Shown here one piece after another: positions 22,707 to 36,000 of a DNA stretch of 64,000 bases. The notes under the pieces were generated by a model. The model was not told where the DNA came from and searched no databases. It was given only the letters and a program-made list of their open reading frames with translations. The DNA lies in contig VTPC01008797.1 of assembly GCA_011009095.1 (NCBI GenBank), positions 1 through 64,000 on the forward strand, in the 5' to 3' direction. The position numbers and the translations under genes were made by a program. Every line of letters begins with the position of its first letter. The stretch's first letter is position 1. The DNA comes from Ignelater luminosus. Its lineage: Eukaryota > Arthropoda > Insecta > Coleoptera > Elateridae.

Positions 22707-25700
22707 TATATGTTAATATTATTAGACCCTTATCCTATCGCCTAAATTGGCCTCTGGTTCGTGAGCGGAAAGCAACCTCCATAATAATAATAATTATTAT
22801 TATTGGCTTTTATATGGAAGTAACTTAATTGCAACTGAAGATAGCTGCAGTCCATTTCTCTGTCTTGATCTTATTACGATTGCTTTTTCCTGATCAAAGA
22901 CTTTGATTCATGGGCAAAAAATCTTGTTGATGCAGACAAGACAACAATCCTATTTGTTATAAGCAGGGAATTGATATTTATCTTCTTATAATTCTTCTCT
23001 AATCTTATAGTATCCGTTGAGATTTTGGCTAATGGTTTTGTCTTGCTATTTCTATTTAATCAGAGGTTACTTTCATAAATTGTCAAGTAGTTTTATTACT
23101 TGCAATAATTAAGCTAAATCTTGCATTTCTATGCTGTAATATTTTGGGGTTAATATTATATGATAATGTTTCCTGTCCAATCTGTTGCAATACAGATTAC
23201 TATTATGAAGATAATTTTTTTTATTGTTAATGTGAAGTAGATCTTAATTTTTCTGTACCACAAACACTAATTTAACAATCGAAACATTTTCCATAAAGAA
23301 AGAACTAGGTTAAACGTCATTTTTAAACTGGAAACCTCTTTTAGTAAATGCATCTAATTTCAAAACAAAGAACAATTAAATTCGTTAGTACTACAATTTA
23401 CAAAATTTTATGTAAATCAGCCATACAAGATATCGCAACTACGAGCAAGAGTAAAACTTCTGTTAACAAGATTAAGACAGAATAGATTTTGTCAGTAAGT
23501 AAAACTTAGGTCAGAATTAATTAGACTTAAAAAAGTGAAATAAATCCAGGCGAGATTATTGCACCATTAGACGAGAGCGAAAAAAAATAGTCATCATTCA
23601 TCACAAAAACAGATTTGTTCCACTTTTCTAATGTAATAACGCGATATTTCAATGTTACAAATGAAACTTTTGATTTACTTACTGCTTATTTAATGTGTTA
23701 AAGACACAAAAACCTCTTAAATAAGTTTCCTTTTATTAATGAAAGCAAACGTTTTTCTTGTTAAAAAACAAGGTTTACGTGTATTGAAAGTTGCCATTGA
23801 ACTCTTTGTCCATTTAAGAAATTACTGAAGTGTGCGCTGAATACACTTGGGTTCTTTTTTTATTGTTACAATTTATTTCTTCCGCTCTTCCGGTACTTTC
23901 CTTTACTGTTTTTATTTTATTCAAACAATTTGTTTTAGGAATTGAAGCAATTTATAAGCATTTCACCAATTCTTATTTGTTTTATCTTCTTTTTTAGTAG
24001 GTACCAACGCACGCACGTAGCGCTACTTTTGCTGCCATTTTCTGTTTAGTAAAATTTGTGGTTTCTAGGTAAAATTAACTTTTATGTAACAATACAAAAG
24101 AACAGTAAGTATAAATGTTTCCGTAAAACAGTTACTGAACCATGAAGATTGCTCATATATATATATACAAGGTTCATCAGAATAATTGTCGTAATATTGC
24201 ATTTTGTAAAAATAAGAAATTTCCGTGTGCGTCTATTAGATAACTAAAGCTGCCATTACGCTTTAACCTAGCAATAATGTAAGGCTCCTTTAATAACGTA
24301 TACGGACTTTGACAGAAAGGCTCTCATCCACACAGTTCTTTCCCAGATCTCATCTAAAGTTTTTAATAGAAAGAACATAAAACTAATGGATCCAGAAGAT
24401 CAAAACTATTTTGATTGATACAATAAGTTTTAGATTGTAGTATTTTTCTGAAGTGAATTTGAATAGGTGGGAAGTCTGAATTCATCCACTTTGTTCGATG
24501 CACCTTCTCTGGGGAATTCTGTGAAATCTGCTGCATGATATGCCACGGTTTCCAACATGTTTACTAGTCGTCTTTGTCAAGCAAGTCTGATAACAATCTG
24601 ATATTCCTACTAGTCGGAAATTCATAAGAAGAGGTAATCTAACAATTTTCTTGTAAGTTTTCTAGTTTTCAACCTTTGTGTTTTTATGCAAAGGGGAAAA
24701 CGGTAGATCATTTCTCTTAAAGGATGTGACTTCTTTTCCAGTCTTAGGTTGTTTTCACTTTTTGGTTGGTTGTTAAATACTAAACCCTAATTGAATATTC
24801 TGTTACTATAGGGGAAACAAACTTCATTTCTTTTTTGCTTTTCTTATGTTTAAGCTCTTCAGATTAGAAAGAAGGTAAGTAAGCGCTGCCTCAGTTCTCA
24901 TTTTTACCGAAATTCTGACTTAGACCTATTATTTGTTATCTCAAGGTTCAGTTCTCCTTTTCGTATGGTTTTAACTTTCTTTTCTTGCTTCTGCTTTCTT
25001 GTATAAAGAAGCTCTCTGGTTCCCTTCTACATGTGGCAATTTCTGGATCTGTCTTTGTTGCTAAAAGCTGTAAAGGACTTTTCCTTTTTTGTAAAACAAA
25101 ATTATCATCTTTCTTCCGAGTAGAAACTATCACATAAGTAAAATAGTGAAAAAAAAAGATGGAAGTTCATGGAAATGGAACAAGACATTTCTTAATACTT
25201 TGAAAGAATCAAAAATCCTAAAGTCATCACTCTAAAATCGAATGTTCAAACAGTAAACTATTATAGTATCAGTTCTGAGTGGTGTCCGGTCGTGTGCAAA
25301 CGTTAGTAGTCCGCCTTCGACTGTAGCTCAGGTTTAGCCTTTAAGAGCGGAGGCATCCGAGTACAGCAGCTCTTCTACCATAGTGCTACCCGACGTGCGT
25401 CTTTGTTATGGGCAAAGAGAGGTCCACTTTCCAACAACTTTCAAAAACGTCAAAGTTTTCTTTCACCACTGGTACCGTTTCATGCTAGCAGTCGCTACCA
25501 AGTCAAAAGTTATTTATATCTGCCAACTCACCATCACTTGAAGGAATATGTACTGATAACTGCCGTTTTCTTCTCACTACCGTGACGTATGAAGAACCAA
25601 CTTTATCTTAGTCGTCTGAAATTGCCAGCCAAAACCCCACTACGACTAACTCTACTGCAGTTGCCACCATCTAGACACTCTACAAACCCATGCAAGACAT

Positions 25701-25820
25701 ACCTACCACTCGCTATTGCTAGAGCAATGCTAGTTAGTGCTAGAACATTAAACTGCGCCCAACACTTCTCTTTGTTTTTAGAATGGAGAGGCAAAGCATT
25801 TCCTTCGTCGCCTTAGCTAT
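22707..25820. other. AT-rich spacer with small microsatellites
   Basis: It holds an ATAATAATAATTATTATTAT palindromic run at about 22785-22805 and a TA repeat at 24156-24170. Bases 25260-25820 are less AT-rich and contain overlapping short open frames (25403-25816) without recognisable features; this part might belong to the LINE on its right. No host exon was recognised. Confidence 0.45.
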
Positions 25821-25829
25821 CCCAGAACT

Positions 25830-27260
25830 ACTGCTCTGCCCATTGTTTCTTTCTTACTGCTAATCTTCTTTGTTAATGCACTTATTCCAGTGTTATTTCC
25901 TGGCTATTCGCAATAGGTTCTCGCTCCTTAGCTCTTCTCGAATTGCTTTATACGTCCTCCCACCTGTTGACACACCAAAAATCGTATTCAGCTGTCTCTT
26001 CCATTTCACAGTAATGTGATAATCCACATTTCGATTTTTGCATATTACCTAATGTTCCACGTTTTGTGGTATGGTCCTTTTAGTCCGCCGTGCTACTAAT
26101 GTGTTATTTTTCCACTCTGCCGTTTCAGCACCATATTTGTTCTCTCTTCCTTTGAACTTGCACCATATGTCTATCGTGTTGGTCATAAAGTCTTTCTTTT
26201 TTCCTGAAGAGTAATTAAGTAAATAGGGACCACTCTTGCTATTACTTATATTGCTTTCGCTGTCTTGTAGGCGCATGTGATTCTGAGAAGTACGGCTCTT
26301 TGTTTATTTTAGAGAATCTCCTGGCATTTTTTTATCTAAAACACGTTGTGCCATATAGGGGCTCCATGTAAAAGAATCTAATGCTTCACCCATTCTAACA
26401 TTTCTCTTCTTTCTATTGGGACCTCACAAGTTCGGCATGCTCTCGAATTTAATATAATTCTTAGGTAGTACACGGTTTTGCCGGAAATTACCTCTTATCT
26501 TAAATTCGATGTCTCTGTTTTTCTGGTGCCCTTCAGTATCATAGTCTCTTTTTCTTGGAGCAACTCCAGTTTCTGTCTTGTTATTCACTCATCCACTAAA
26601 CCAACAGCTTTGTTTGCTTTATAGTATATTAAGTCTTTTTTGTTATTTGTCCTAACCAACATTGCCAAACCATCAGCAAATACCAATTGTTTTACACATC
26701 GCCCAAATCTATTCATAATGTATTTTACAGAGTCGGTCTTCGGGCCAAACCCTGTAGGGCTCCTGCTGACACTGTCATATTGCAGGTTCTACTTCCTGTT
26801 GTTGGAAGATCGTCCGATGATATTACCTAGGTATTCCAATATGATTTCGAGCTCGTTCTATACTCAAGGTCTAATAAGATATTTGTATAGTTTGATTATT
26901 GCATTTAAAAGGTATACGGGTCTGTATGTCACTTTCCCGCCCGGGCCTTTTTTCTTTGTTAGCAATATTAACTTGGCCTCTTTCCATTTGTCTGGAAATT
27001 CCTCTCGTCTTAGTAGATTAATGGTAATCAGTAATGCCAGAAAATTTTTCAAGACAATTTTAACAGCCTCTTTAATTGTTTCTCCTGGTATATTGCATTG
27101 CCTTGGAGCATTTCCATTGTTTAGTTTTCCAATAATCTTGGCCAACTGGTTTATTGTAAAACAAGCGACATTTTCTATTCTATGCTTTCTGGTCAATAGT
27201 CACGTCTCTCAAAAAATAACGTTGCCTCTATTGTGCCTTTTTTTATTCTCAGTTAACTTG
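25830..27260 (-). pseudogene. R1/TRAS-like LINE reverse transcriptase remnant
   Basis: The open piece at 26864-27196 reads FTINQLAKIIGKLNNGNAPR, FPDKWKEAKLILLTKKKGPG and YRPVYLLNAI. These are RT domains 1-2 in the style of R1-clade elements, where FPDxWKxAxLVLIPKPGK and YRPICLL are usual. Leftward, in broken frames, come the VSAGALQG remnant (about 26775) and VFADGLAMLV (about 26680), where the catalytic FADD has become FADG. A poor C-terminal part continues to about 25830. Many stops show that it is old. Confidence 0.72.
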
Positions 27261-27261
27261 A

Positions 27262-29510
27262 AAGGGTTTTAGTCCAGGTCGTGGCACTAAATACTTACCG
27301 CTGCAGCCATGCTTGCCAACGAATTTTCGAAGACTACAAAAGCTAATGTAAGTAGGAAAGAGCGCTCCAAGCACTCACAATACTCACTGAAATGCTCAAA
27401 TAGCCTACACCTTCAAACGGAAAGCAACATTGAAGACAAACTATTGAAGAAACTACTCGAATGACTTTTGAACGTTGGGACCAGAGTTTCTGGCAGTAAT
27501 AAAATCTATACCTAAATCTGGGCACTTAAGGTTTAAGCACATGATTAGACAGACTTTTCTATTCATGCCTTACAGAAGAAAGTGTCTTTTAAGGAGTGCT
27601 CCTTATCTTATACTGTAACAAACTTAAACCAAGATTGAAAATGTTGAAAGATCTATAGTTTATTATCTTTATAGTAACGCATTTCATAGATTATTAGTGA
27701 TAGTTAAAAACCCTTGAATTTACGAAATGGAGAGTATCTACTTAAATACATAGCCTTCATAATTTAAAGATTGCAGTTAGTAACCAACTAACCTGTCCAT
27801 TGGATTTTATACCTAGAAAAATGTTCTTCAAGCTTAGCAAGTAGATTGATCAATCAGTTAATTGAAGAAAATACTGTTGGAGTTGCTTCTAGTAAGAAAC
27901 GAAATAGAAGTGAAAGTCACTTTCCTTTGTAAGGAAGCAAAATTAATTTTTTTAAATTTAGATTTAAATAAAATGACCTACTATGTTTATACTTTAGTGT
28001 ATGTAGAATTTATGAAAAAACCTTACGACAAATGATCAAAACGTTAATGATTTGCCCTAAGAAGATGATACCACGTTAACTGCCTCGCCAGAAATGAAAC
28101 TGGATGGAACTTTTGACTGTAACTAGAAAGGGAACAGATTACATACTGAGATGTTAGTAGTTTTGCTTATCTGGACTTCTTTTCAAGAAGTGTAGGAGCA
28201 AAAACAAAACGAAAAGAACGAAAAATTAGAAACTTGTTTCTGAAATCGGAAGATTTATTGCACCATTCTTCAAAGAACTCTAAATTGAAAGCGTCCGAGT
28301 TTTTTAGAACCAGCAAGTTATATTGTCTTATAAGTCGAAACGGTCTGTTCTTGAAATTGTTTCAGAGTTGTAGTATATCTACATGTCATTTTTTACAATA
28401 AAACACAATCTTATGTAGCATTTTTTTAGCCTAATTTGCATTAGGGCATATGCCTTAAATGTTAAGTAGAAATTCTTTCTATGTTTATACACAGAAAAAA
28501 ATAAAACAGCGACGTTTTATAATAAATTATGATGCTTATTACTTATTACCGTGTACATAAATGCAAGCAATCATACATTTTAATTTTGGAAATTAACATA
28601 AAAAATGGAGCAGATTGTACATAATTGACTTTTATTATATTATTAATTACAATTAAAACAAAAAAGAAATGTGAAACACCTCCCCACTAGGAAGTAAAAA
28701 CAATTAATATTTTAAGGTGTAGGCAGTGTTTGCTTAGGACGTAAGATAAATTGAGGCTTGGATGTTTAAACACATGCTACATATGTATGTTACGTTCTAG
28801 AAAAACAAAAAGATAAATTAAAAGTAATTCATTTTGTAATTTACGTTGATTTTCTTTTAAGCTAACACTACATGGTAAAATAGCTAAAAAGTTACTGCAA
28901 TTGCTTAGTTATACTTTTGAATTAATAACAGAAAGTGTTTGATGAAAAATTTTTAGTAAAAATCCCAACAGAAACATCAAGTTAGTTAGTTAGCTGTTAG
29001 GAACTAAAATTATTGAAGATACTTGGAATACAGAGGTCAATCGCTTTTAAGACAAAAGGTTGACTTTTTCATGTCATTTGATCTGAAGTATCAGAAATGG
29101 GCGGAATTGCATTACTCAGGGATGGGATGTAATTACTAATGCCAATATTTTTCTAGAAATGGCACTGGTAGCGCATTACTTAAAAATAAAAGTACTGGTA
29201 TGGGTAATAGGAATATTTTAGACAATATACCTATTCTTACTATATAACCTGAGCTAGCAATTTAGAGTGCAACACATTATTCGTAATCATAACACAAATT
29301 CTTTGAAGTTGCTTAAATATTGTTACTATTTATTACAACTATTCGATAAGAATAACATAAAGGTTACCAGATGTGTGACAAATTGTCTACATTCTGGTGC
29401 CTATTTTTAGTTATGGTGATTGACTTTTTTTGTTGAAATTAATGTTCTTGGCTACGTTAATTCGTATTTTGAAAAGGGATCTTGAGGTTGTCCAAATTGA
29501 AAACATATAA
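27262..29510. other. AT-rich spacer, nothing recognised
   Basis: I see no coding region. The only open frame (27343-27525, minus) is short and featureless. Confidence 0.5.
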
Positions 29511-29513
29511 GAT

Positions 29514-29688
29514 TTTAATGTAAAAACATTTTACTCCTACTCCAATTTGACTGTGATAGAGCTACACTGTGATATATCATTGTGACGTTTTTTTTCTCTA
29601 GTCTTAAATATTAGATAAGTTAGGTAGCTGAAGAGGATGGCAATGTCACTGAAAGGTTGGAGTAGGAGTAAAATGTTTTTACATTAAA
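29514..29688. repeat. Perfect 32-bp inverted repeat with 111-bp spacer
   Basis: The arm 29514-29545 (TTTAATGTAAAAACATTTTA...) is the exact reverse complement of 29657-29688. The spacer contains no open frame. The RNA of either strand would fold into a long stem. It could be a tiny MITE or the ends of a larger lost element; no target duplication is obvious. Confidence 0.75.
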
Positions 29689-29719
29689 CTTTTGTATTTT
29701 TTTAATTTGGCCGTTCTTC

Positions 29720-31620
29720 AAGAACAGGAAGTAGAAAAAGAGTTTTTTGCTACAATGTTTTGGTGAATTTCATGGCGCCTCTTTTTTTGCATCGTTTTGC
29801 CCATCTTTGGAGCGCGATTAAACTTAATTAGCCTCCAATCCTTTGCCCTACTTCTCTCCCAAAACATCTTCATCCTCTCGGTCTGGGTCTGTGGATTTCC
29901 TGAAGGTGTTTATCAAATTCTATAAGCCTGCAGTTGCCCGTAGAATCTTAACCGCCTTTTCCTAAAAGTGTCTGTTATTTTTACAAAGTGATGATATAAT
30001 TCCAGCGATTTACTTTTCATCCAGATTTACCCCACGTAGACTGGACCAAGAATCTTCTTAAGGATCTTTCTTTCTTGTTTTTTCTATGTTCTTGATAAGT
30101 GTCTTGTCCCCCATGATTAAAGTCTTCGATGTGTTGTAATGTCTTTAGTTTTGTGTTACGAGATATTTATTTTTTTGTTCTGCTTGTTCCAAGTGATTCT
30201 ATAGGTTTTTTGTAATTCAGAGAGTCTGTCTACGTTTGCTTCGCCGAGGGCTGAATGATCTCTCTTAGATATTTGAATTTAGGTACCTAGCGTTTCCGAA
30301 CTTCATTGTTATAGGTTGCCTATTAAGGCGACGAGACGACCCTTCCATGTAATAAGTTTTTGCATAAGAGATTTGTAGTCCAGTTTTGGCTGGAATCTCA
30401 TGCAGTTTCTCATCGGCGTGGGTCGCTTCCTTTCTGTTGTTAGAGAGAATTGCTAAGTCATCTGCGAAGGCTAAACAATGTAAGTAAATTTTGCTGTTGC
30501 GAAGCTTGCCCAAAGTTATTTTTTTTACTTATTTCTCCCAGGTCCTAATTACTTTTTCTAATACAAAATTAAATAGTATAGGTGAGAGTCCGTCTCCTTA
30601 TCGGACTCCTGTTGTAATATTAAAAGGTTTCGATATTTTTCCCAAAAATTTAACTTTTGATGTGGTGTTGGTTAATGTTTGTTTGATTAGTTCTCTTGTT
30701 TCTCTATCAACTTTAAATTCTTCTAATATACTGAAAAGTGTTTCTCTGTCTATTGAATCATATGCTTTTCTAAAGTCCACAAAAGTGACCACCGTTTGCC
30801 TGCTTTTGCGGATTTGGAGGATGGTTTTTAGATTTAGTATTTGTTTTGCACAAGATCTACCTTGTCTGAGTCCTGCCTGATATTCGCCAATTAGGAGAGA
30901 AATGTTTACGGTTGCTCGGTGGTAAGTATATGTTTTGTGAAGCTGCATGACGTGTACGTTTGAGAGCAGGCCATTTGGATGTGAAAAAGAAAAGTTCTAG
31001 CGTTTTGCTTAAAGAGTTCCGGGTCCGCTCGCGTGTTTTGGGTTATTCTCGGCTTGGTTTTGCTCCAGGTTTTTTTCTTATGCGGAATTGCTAGTAAATG
31101 GGTTGACATTAATTTTAGATTAAATGTCTCACAGAAGCCAATTAATCTTTCTCCGTTCTTATTGGTCCTCTTGTAAGCTGGGTATAATCCTACCGTGGCT
31201 CTAGATTTCTTTTCTTTGCCAATTTAGGCATTAAAGTTTCCCATTAAAAGTTACTTGATATTTTGGCTTTAGTTTCTTCCATTAGTTCCCTTCCTTCTGG
31301 TTGCAGTTGTTTGTGGGAGCATGAGCATTAGTTATTGCGTAGAAATTTTTTCAGAGGGAGGTGTAAAGTTCAATACTGAATTGATAATACTTCGTCTGAT
31401 ACACAAAACCTGTACCGCGCAGGTTTGCCTTTATATATTCCATAATTGTCTGATTCGAAGTGATTTTCATCAGTATACCTCGTTTCTAGCAGGGCTAAAA
31501 TTTAAACGTTGAATTTGTCCAGGAGTTCCGTCAATTGTTTTAATTTTCCAGTCTTGAGAAGTGTATTGATGTGTAGAGTGCCAAGGAAATTTTTCTTTTT
31601 AGAGCAAAGAGATTTAGGAG
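29720..31620 (-). pseudogene. RTE-like LINE with endonuclease and reverse transcriptase
   Basis: From the right, LGTLHINTLLKTGKLKQLTE and ILALLETRYTDENHFES (31450-31600) are the N-terminus of an apurinic endonuclease of RTE style. Basic linker fragments follow (30950-31300). The RT piece at 30598-30948 has GEYQAGLRQGRSCAKQILNL, FVDFRKAYDSIDRETL and KPFNITTGVR. The piece at 30265-30513 has CLAFADDLAILS with an intact FADD catalytic box and KTGLQISYAKT. A faded C-terminal part reaches about 29720. The order is complete from endonuclease to C-terminus, but frames break often. This is the most complete RTE-like copy in the window. Confidence 0.8.
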
Positions 31621-32049
31621 GCTCTGTTATAACCGATGTGACCTAATACACGTACTAGGGCCTGAGGTAAGTGCTTCGTTCGAGTTCGTTTCCACCATGC
31701 TAATAAATTGAAGATAATGGAGAGATCGCCCTTGGTTGAATTCAATATTACAACTAAAGTATTGAGCCTTAGAGGTACCTCAAGATGTTTTCCGGCTATT
31801 TATTATTGGAGTGGCTATTTTGGTGTTTTGTCGAAATCTTTTCTTTAAATAAATGTGATTTTCGTGGAAGTTGTAGCAACAGACTGCAACTATAACTAAC
31901 TAAAAAGTTAGTGTTAGTTAGTTTTGGCCTGTTCACTTTCATGGAAAAGAAACTCAAGAGTTTACAAGCGAGAGAGCCATAAATAAGTGTAATGCATTTA
32001 CAGAAACAAAAACCTGAGGACAGAAAAAAAGAAAATGACATCTACATAT

Positions 32050-32830
32050 CTTACGCATTCAACGTCATTTCAAAGTATTTGGCACGGTCTTCATGAAGCA
32101 TTCTTCTTCCATTGATCGCAAATGGCTTGTAGTTTTTCTACTCATTTTATTAGTAAAACCTGTGTAGGTGGATTTGGTTTTATTGAGCTTTATCTTTCAC
32201 GTATTTGTTCACCTGACCATCAAGGCATAAGTCTCTTGTAGTTTCTTTGTCGCTTCCACAGTATTTTCCTCGGTTTTCATCCTTAATTTAGCAACAGTTA
32301 CGCTTCAATTTCTGGGTATATCGCAAGTGTGTGGAAAATATAGTACTGGTACTATAGTAAGTATCTCTCTTAGGTCCGAGTATTCTCCTTTTTATCTTAT
32401 ACAGAATATCTTATTGCTAATGCAGGATTTGATCAAATTAACATGTTATTTTTAGAGCCGATTGCAATATTTGTATGAGGCCTTTGTGCCAGATTTTATT
32501 GAAAGCCTAAGCCATATCCAGGATGACTGCTAAGCAAAATTTGTTTTTTACTAATGCCTTTAAAATGATTGAGGTGATGATTTGTTCTTTTATTTTGTTG
32601 TTCTTGATTTTCCTAGCTACCTATTTTGAAGTAGTCATGGTTACCTCTGCTCCTCTTGGTTTAGTACCAAGTGTGCATATCAGACCGTTATCAAGTTTAT
32701 TAGGTTTGAGAATATTTTTTAAATAATCAGCAAAAGCAAAATCTTTCTGCTTCTTATTTCTGACCCAGTTACCAGCTTTATCTTCAATAGGGGGAGCTTG
32801 GATGATTGACTTCTTTAGTCGCTATCAGCT
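32050..32830 (-). pseudogene. Jockey-like LINE reverse transcriptase fragment
   Basis: The minus strand shows GNWVRNKKQKDFAFADYLKN (about 32740, the linker before the RT), then CLAVILDMA and AFNKIWHKGLIQ (about 32490-32540). The latter matches the FLDVxQAFDKVWHxGL palm motif of Jockey elements; an in-frame stop sits between the two parts. Broken remnants of the thumb (NKTKSTYTGFTNK, about 32180) extend to 32050. The style is close to the better preserved Jockey copy at 42512-45168. Confidence 0.65.
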
Positions 32831-32902
32831 GACAGGATGATAAGATATCTGTCAATAGACTCTTCTTTCCACTATCGAACATCCTTCTCGAGTAGCTGTG
32901 TT

Positions 32903-33050
32903 CAGGGCCGACTTCAGGAATTAGTGGGCACCTTACACCTAGCAATATTAGAAATTCTCCGACTTAGCAAACTGAAAAGACTTCAAGTAAAAATAACTGT
33001 TAAAAAAAACTTCGTTGGTTTGAATAAGAATAACTTAAGTTATTGAAAAG
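32903..33050 (+). repeat. End of a hAT-like TIR element, copy A
   Basis: CAGGGCCGACTTCAG (32903-32917) and the following bases up to about 33000 resemble the left end of the element at 38737-39661. They share the CAGRGCCGRCYTCAG end and the phrase ATCTTCCGACTAAGAAAACT in variant form. I did not find the other end, so this is a partial copy. Confidence 0.45.
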
Positions 33051-33054
33051 TCAA

Positions 33055-36000
33055 ACGATCTGTTCACTACAACAACGTTGAATATTGAAAAAATTAAAAT
33101 AAATGCCCAATTCAGAGCTAATTTATCTAATACAAAAATTACGTACCGAAGATTTTTCTTCTCGCTTCCTTTCCATAATAACTAAAAATAAATAAGATAA
33201 ATAAATCTCTTTGAAGATTTTTTTAAGAAATGTAATTTATCCTTTAGAAAAGTTGAATGTATTCTAAGTTACTGAAATAGCAACAATATGTCTCTTAAAA
33301 GGCATTTATTTTGTTTGTAGGTAATATAGAATGGTAATATGAACAAATAAAATGAAAATATTGATTATTAAGGGGAAAAAATTAAATTAAAACTAAATAT
33401 TTAACAAAGCTATTAAACAAACAGTTTGTTATGCAACCCACCGTACGGGTAATTGTAAAAGGCTACATAAGAGTTGTGCAAAATATTCAAGTTTTTACCA
33501 GGATATGCACTTATTACTGTTGATCCTAATTAAATAAATTGATTAAATTAATTATATTTTATTGAAAAAAACCTTTAACACATCAGTAGCAAAGTGGAAA
33601 CATAAATGAGGATTAACGTTAATTGAACTTTTTTTTATTTTGTCTGCAGCAATAATTTTATTTAATTTTATATTAACAGTTAAATCAATTTGAATTTATA
33701 TAGTTTAATTAAAGTAATAAAGATACGTACAAAGTATTATTGGATTTTATGTAAAGCATACCGTATTTATCTTCCGTACTTGGAGTGTTCTGCAGCGGTA
33801 TAATCCAGTCTTATCATAATGTTCTGTTGTATACAGAGCGTAAAAGTAATGCGTTTAAAGTAAACTTGAGTATAAAATAAATACTGAAACATGATAAGTA
33901 AATAAATAAAAACAGAATTCAACTACTACGTAGGTAATTTAGTTGTTCAAACGTATGCTCTTTATAATATTAAGTGGTTTACTACCCACAACTTCTACTT
34001 TGATTCTGCGATAGGTACCTATTAAGAATTTGCGAGCCTCCAATTCTATTGTATAAAACAGTATTAAGATTTATTTGATTTTTCCATATAACCATTATTG
34101 TTTACGAGCTCACTTTACGACTCCACTGTTTGTATATTTCCTGCGAGTTTACTAACTTGCAGAAAATAGTCTTGACTACGTCCTGGAAAGTGATTTAGAA
34201 TCCATCCTGAACTATACTACCCTTTCTCATCCGGCTTAGGCTCAGGCCACAATCTTAGTACGTTTTGGGGGCTTGGGAATCTAAAGAGCCTTGCAATTTT
34301 GACTTTTTTGATTTTATTTCCCTGTCCAGTTTAAGCGATTTTTCATCCTGTATCTGCATACTTACTACAATCTGAAGTCCCAATTCAACCATATTGGAAG
34401 TTCCCAACATGACCATACAGTCTTCTGTCATCGAACTAACCCGGAGTTGACTTTTGGAAGATGCAACTGAACCAAAGGATCAAGCTCATTGAACGACTTT
34501 CCTCGTCGCAGTTGAAATGAATTGTTTTGCCCAGCAATTTCCCTACATCTATCAAAATCAACAGTTTTGTTATTTCCAACAAAGGAAATTTTGAATTTGC
34601 TTATATAGTTTTTTGTGGCCCTTCGGAGTATTGCCATTCAGAAATCTCCGGCTTTTCGTTTTTTTTTTGTCATATCTACTCTTCGTCGTCCTCTCCCGTT
34701 TGTTGACGAGAAATTGTTTTCACCACTAAACTTTTTGGGGGTTTTCTTGGTGTCGCTTGCAAGTTCACTTTTTGCTCATTCTTCAATTACACGCTCACCC
34801 TACCGACAAGAGTTGCAGACTTCCAACGATCAACTTCAATTACATCAAGCGAAAGAGATGATACAAATATTTCCTAAAGCCACAAGGATTAATAATGAAG
34901 ATGATGATGTTGGTATCTGCTGCACTGATCCTGATTCATTAGTTTTCGTGTGACATGACTTTTAAACAAACAACAAATTGGAAAACAGGTCGTTTTCTGA
35001 TTTTATAGATTGAAGCTAAATATTTTCAATTATTGATTGTTTGCGCTGTGCAGTCTCTCAATCGTCGTGTCTTTAGTCGCGGGAACGTTAGTTAAGCCTA
35101 CTAACAAAATTCATATAAATAAAAACTTCTTATTTAGAACAGAGTGGTAGAAATGATTTCTGTAGAATGGATAGTCTAAACCTTCTCTTGAAGAGCCAAA
35201 CAGAGAGCATCGTGGCATCAAAGTTTCTTTGAATGTTCTCCAGTAGTACCCACTTGGGAGGTATCCCATAAAGCAGGCACAATTACCAATTGTCTGAGTA
35301 TTAATTCAGATAATTTAGACAAGAAGCTCTTAGGGGATTCTTGCAACTCCTGACGCTGGAATTTTACTACTTTCTGGTTCAATGGCACTGTGGTTCTTGA
35401 AGGAACGAGTAATTAGTTGGAATGGCCAAATTTCCTTTAAGTATCTTCTCGCTCAATGCAACAAATTCTCCAAGGTTATAAGCAGTTTTCAGAAAATAAT
35501 AAATGAAGAATGCTTATGATCAACCACCATTAGTAACCACTACGTGAAAGTAGCTTTTGGACATAATCTTATTTTAGAAAATCAACTTAAGTACAGATTT
35601 TCCTTAAATTCTATAATTTTTTCACAGTGATACTTGGTGTTTTAGGAGAGTCAGTATCACAAGATTATTTCAGTCAAACTGACAATCTAACTAGAAAAGA
35701 ACCTTCACAAGAAGTAGTATTGGCAGAAAAAGAGCCTTGGATAGATTACAAGACTTGAACTGCTTCAAATGTGATTTTTCTAGATTTTCAAAATTCAGTA
35801 CAACTGTATATCAGATCTGATCTGACATGCTAAAAGGTTCTGAAGAATTGGTTGGCCAGAAAAAGGTTACAATTTGAAGCAATACTAGGGCATTGGAGCA
35901 TAGAAAGAAAAAAACAAAAATAAAAGTGGAGACTCACTTGATGGGTCAGGAATCTCTTATTACTCTTACAGCACAGCTAAACCCGAACTACACATATCAA

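Noticed and set aside
25403-25816. Overlapping small open frames on both strands
   Set aside because: They have no motifs; the reading is equally open on the two strands, as expected from composition.
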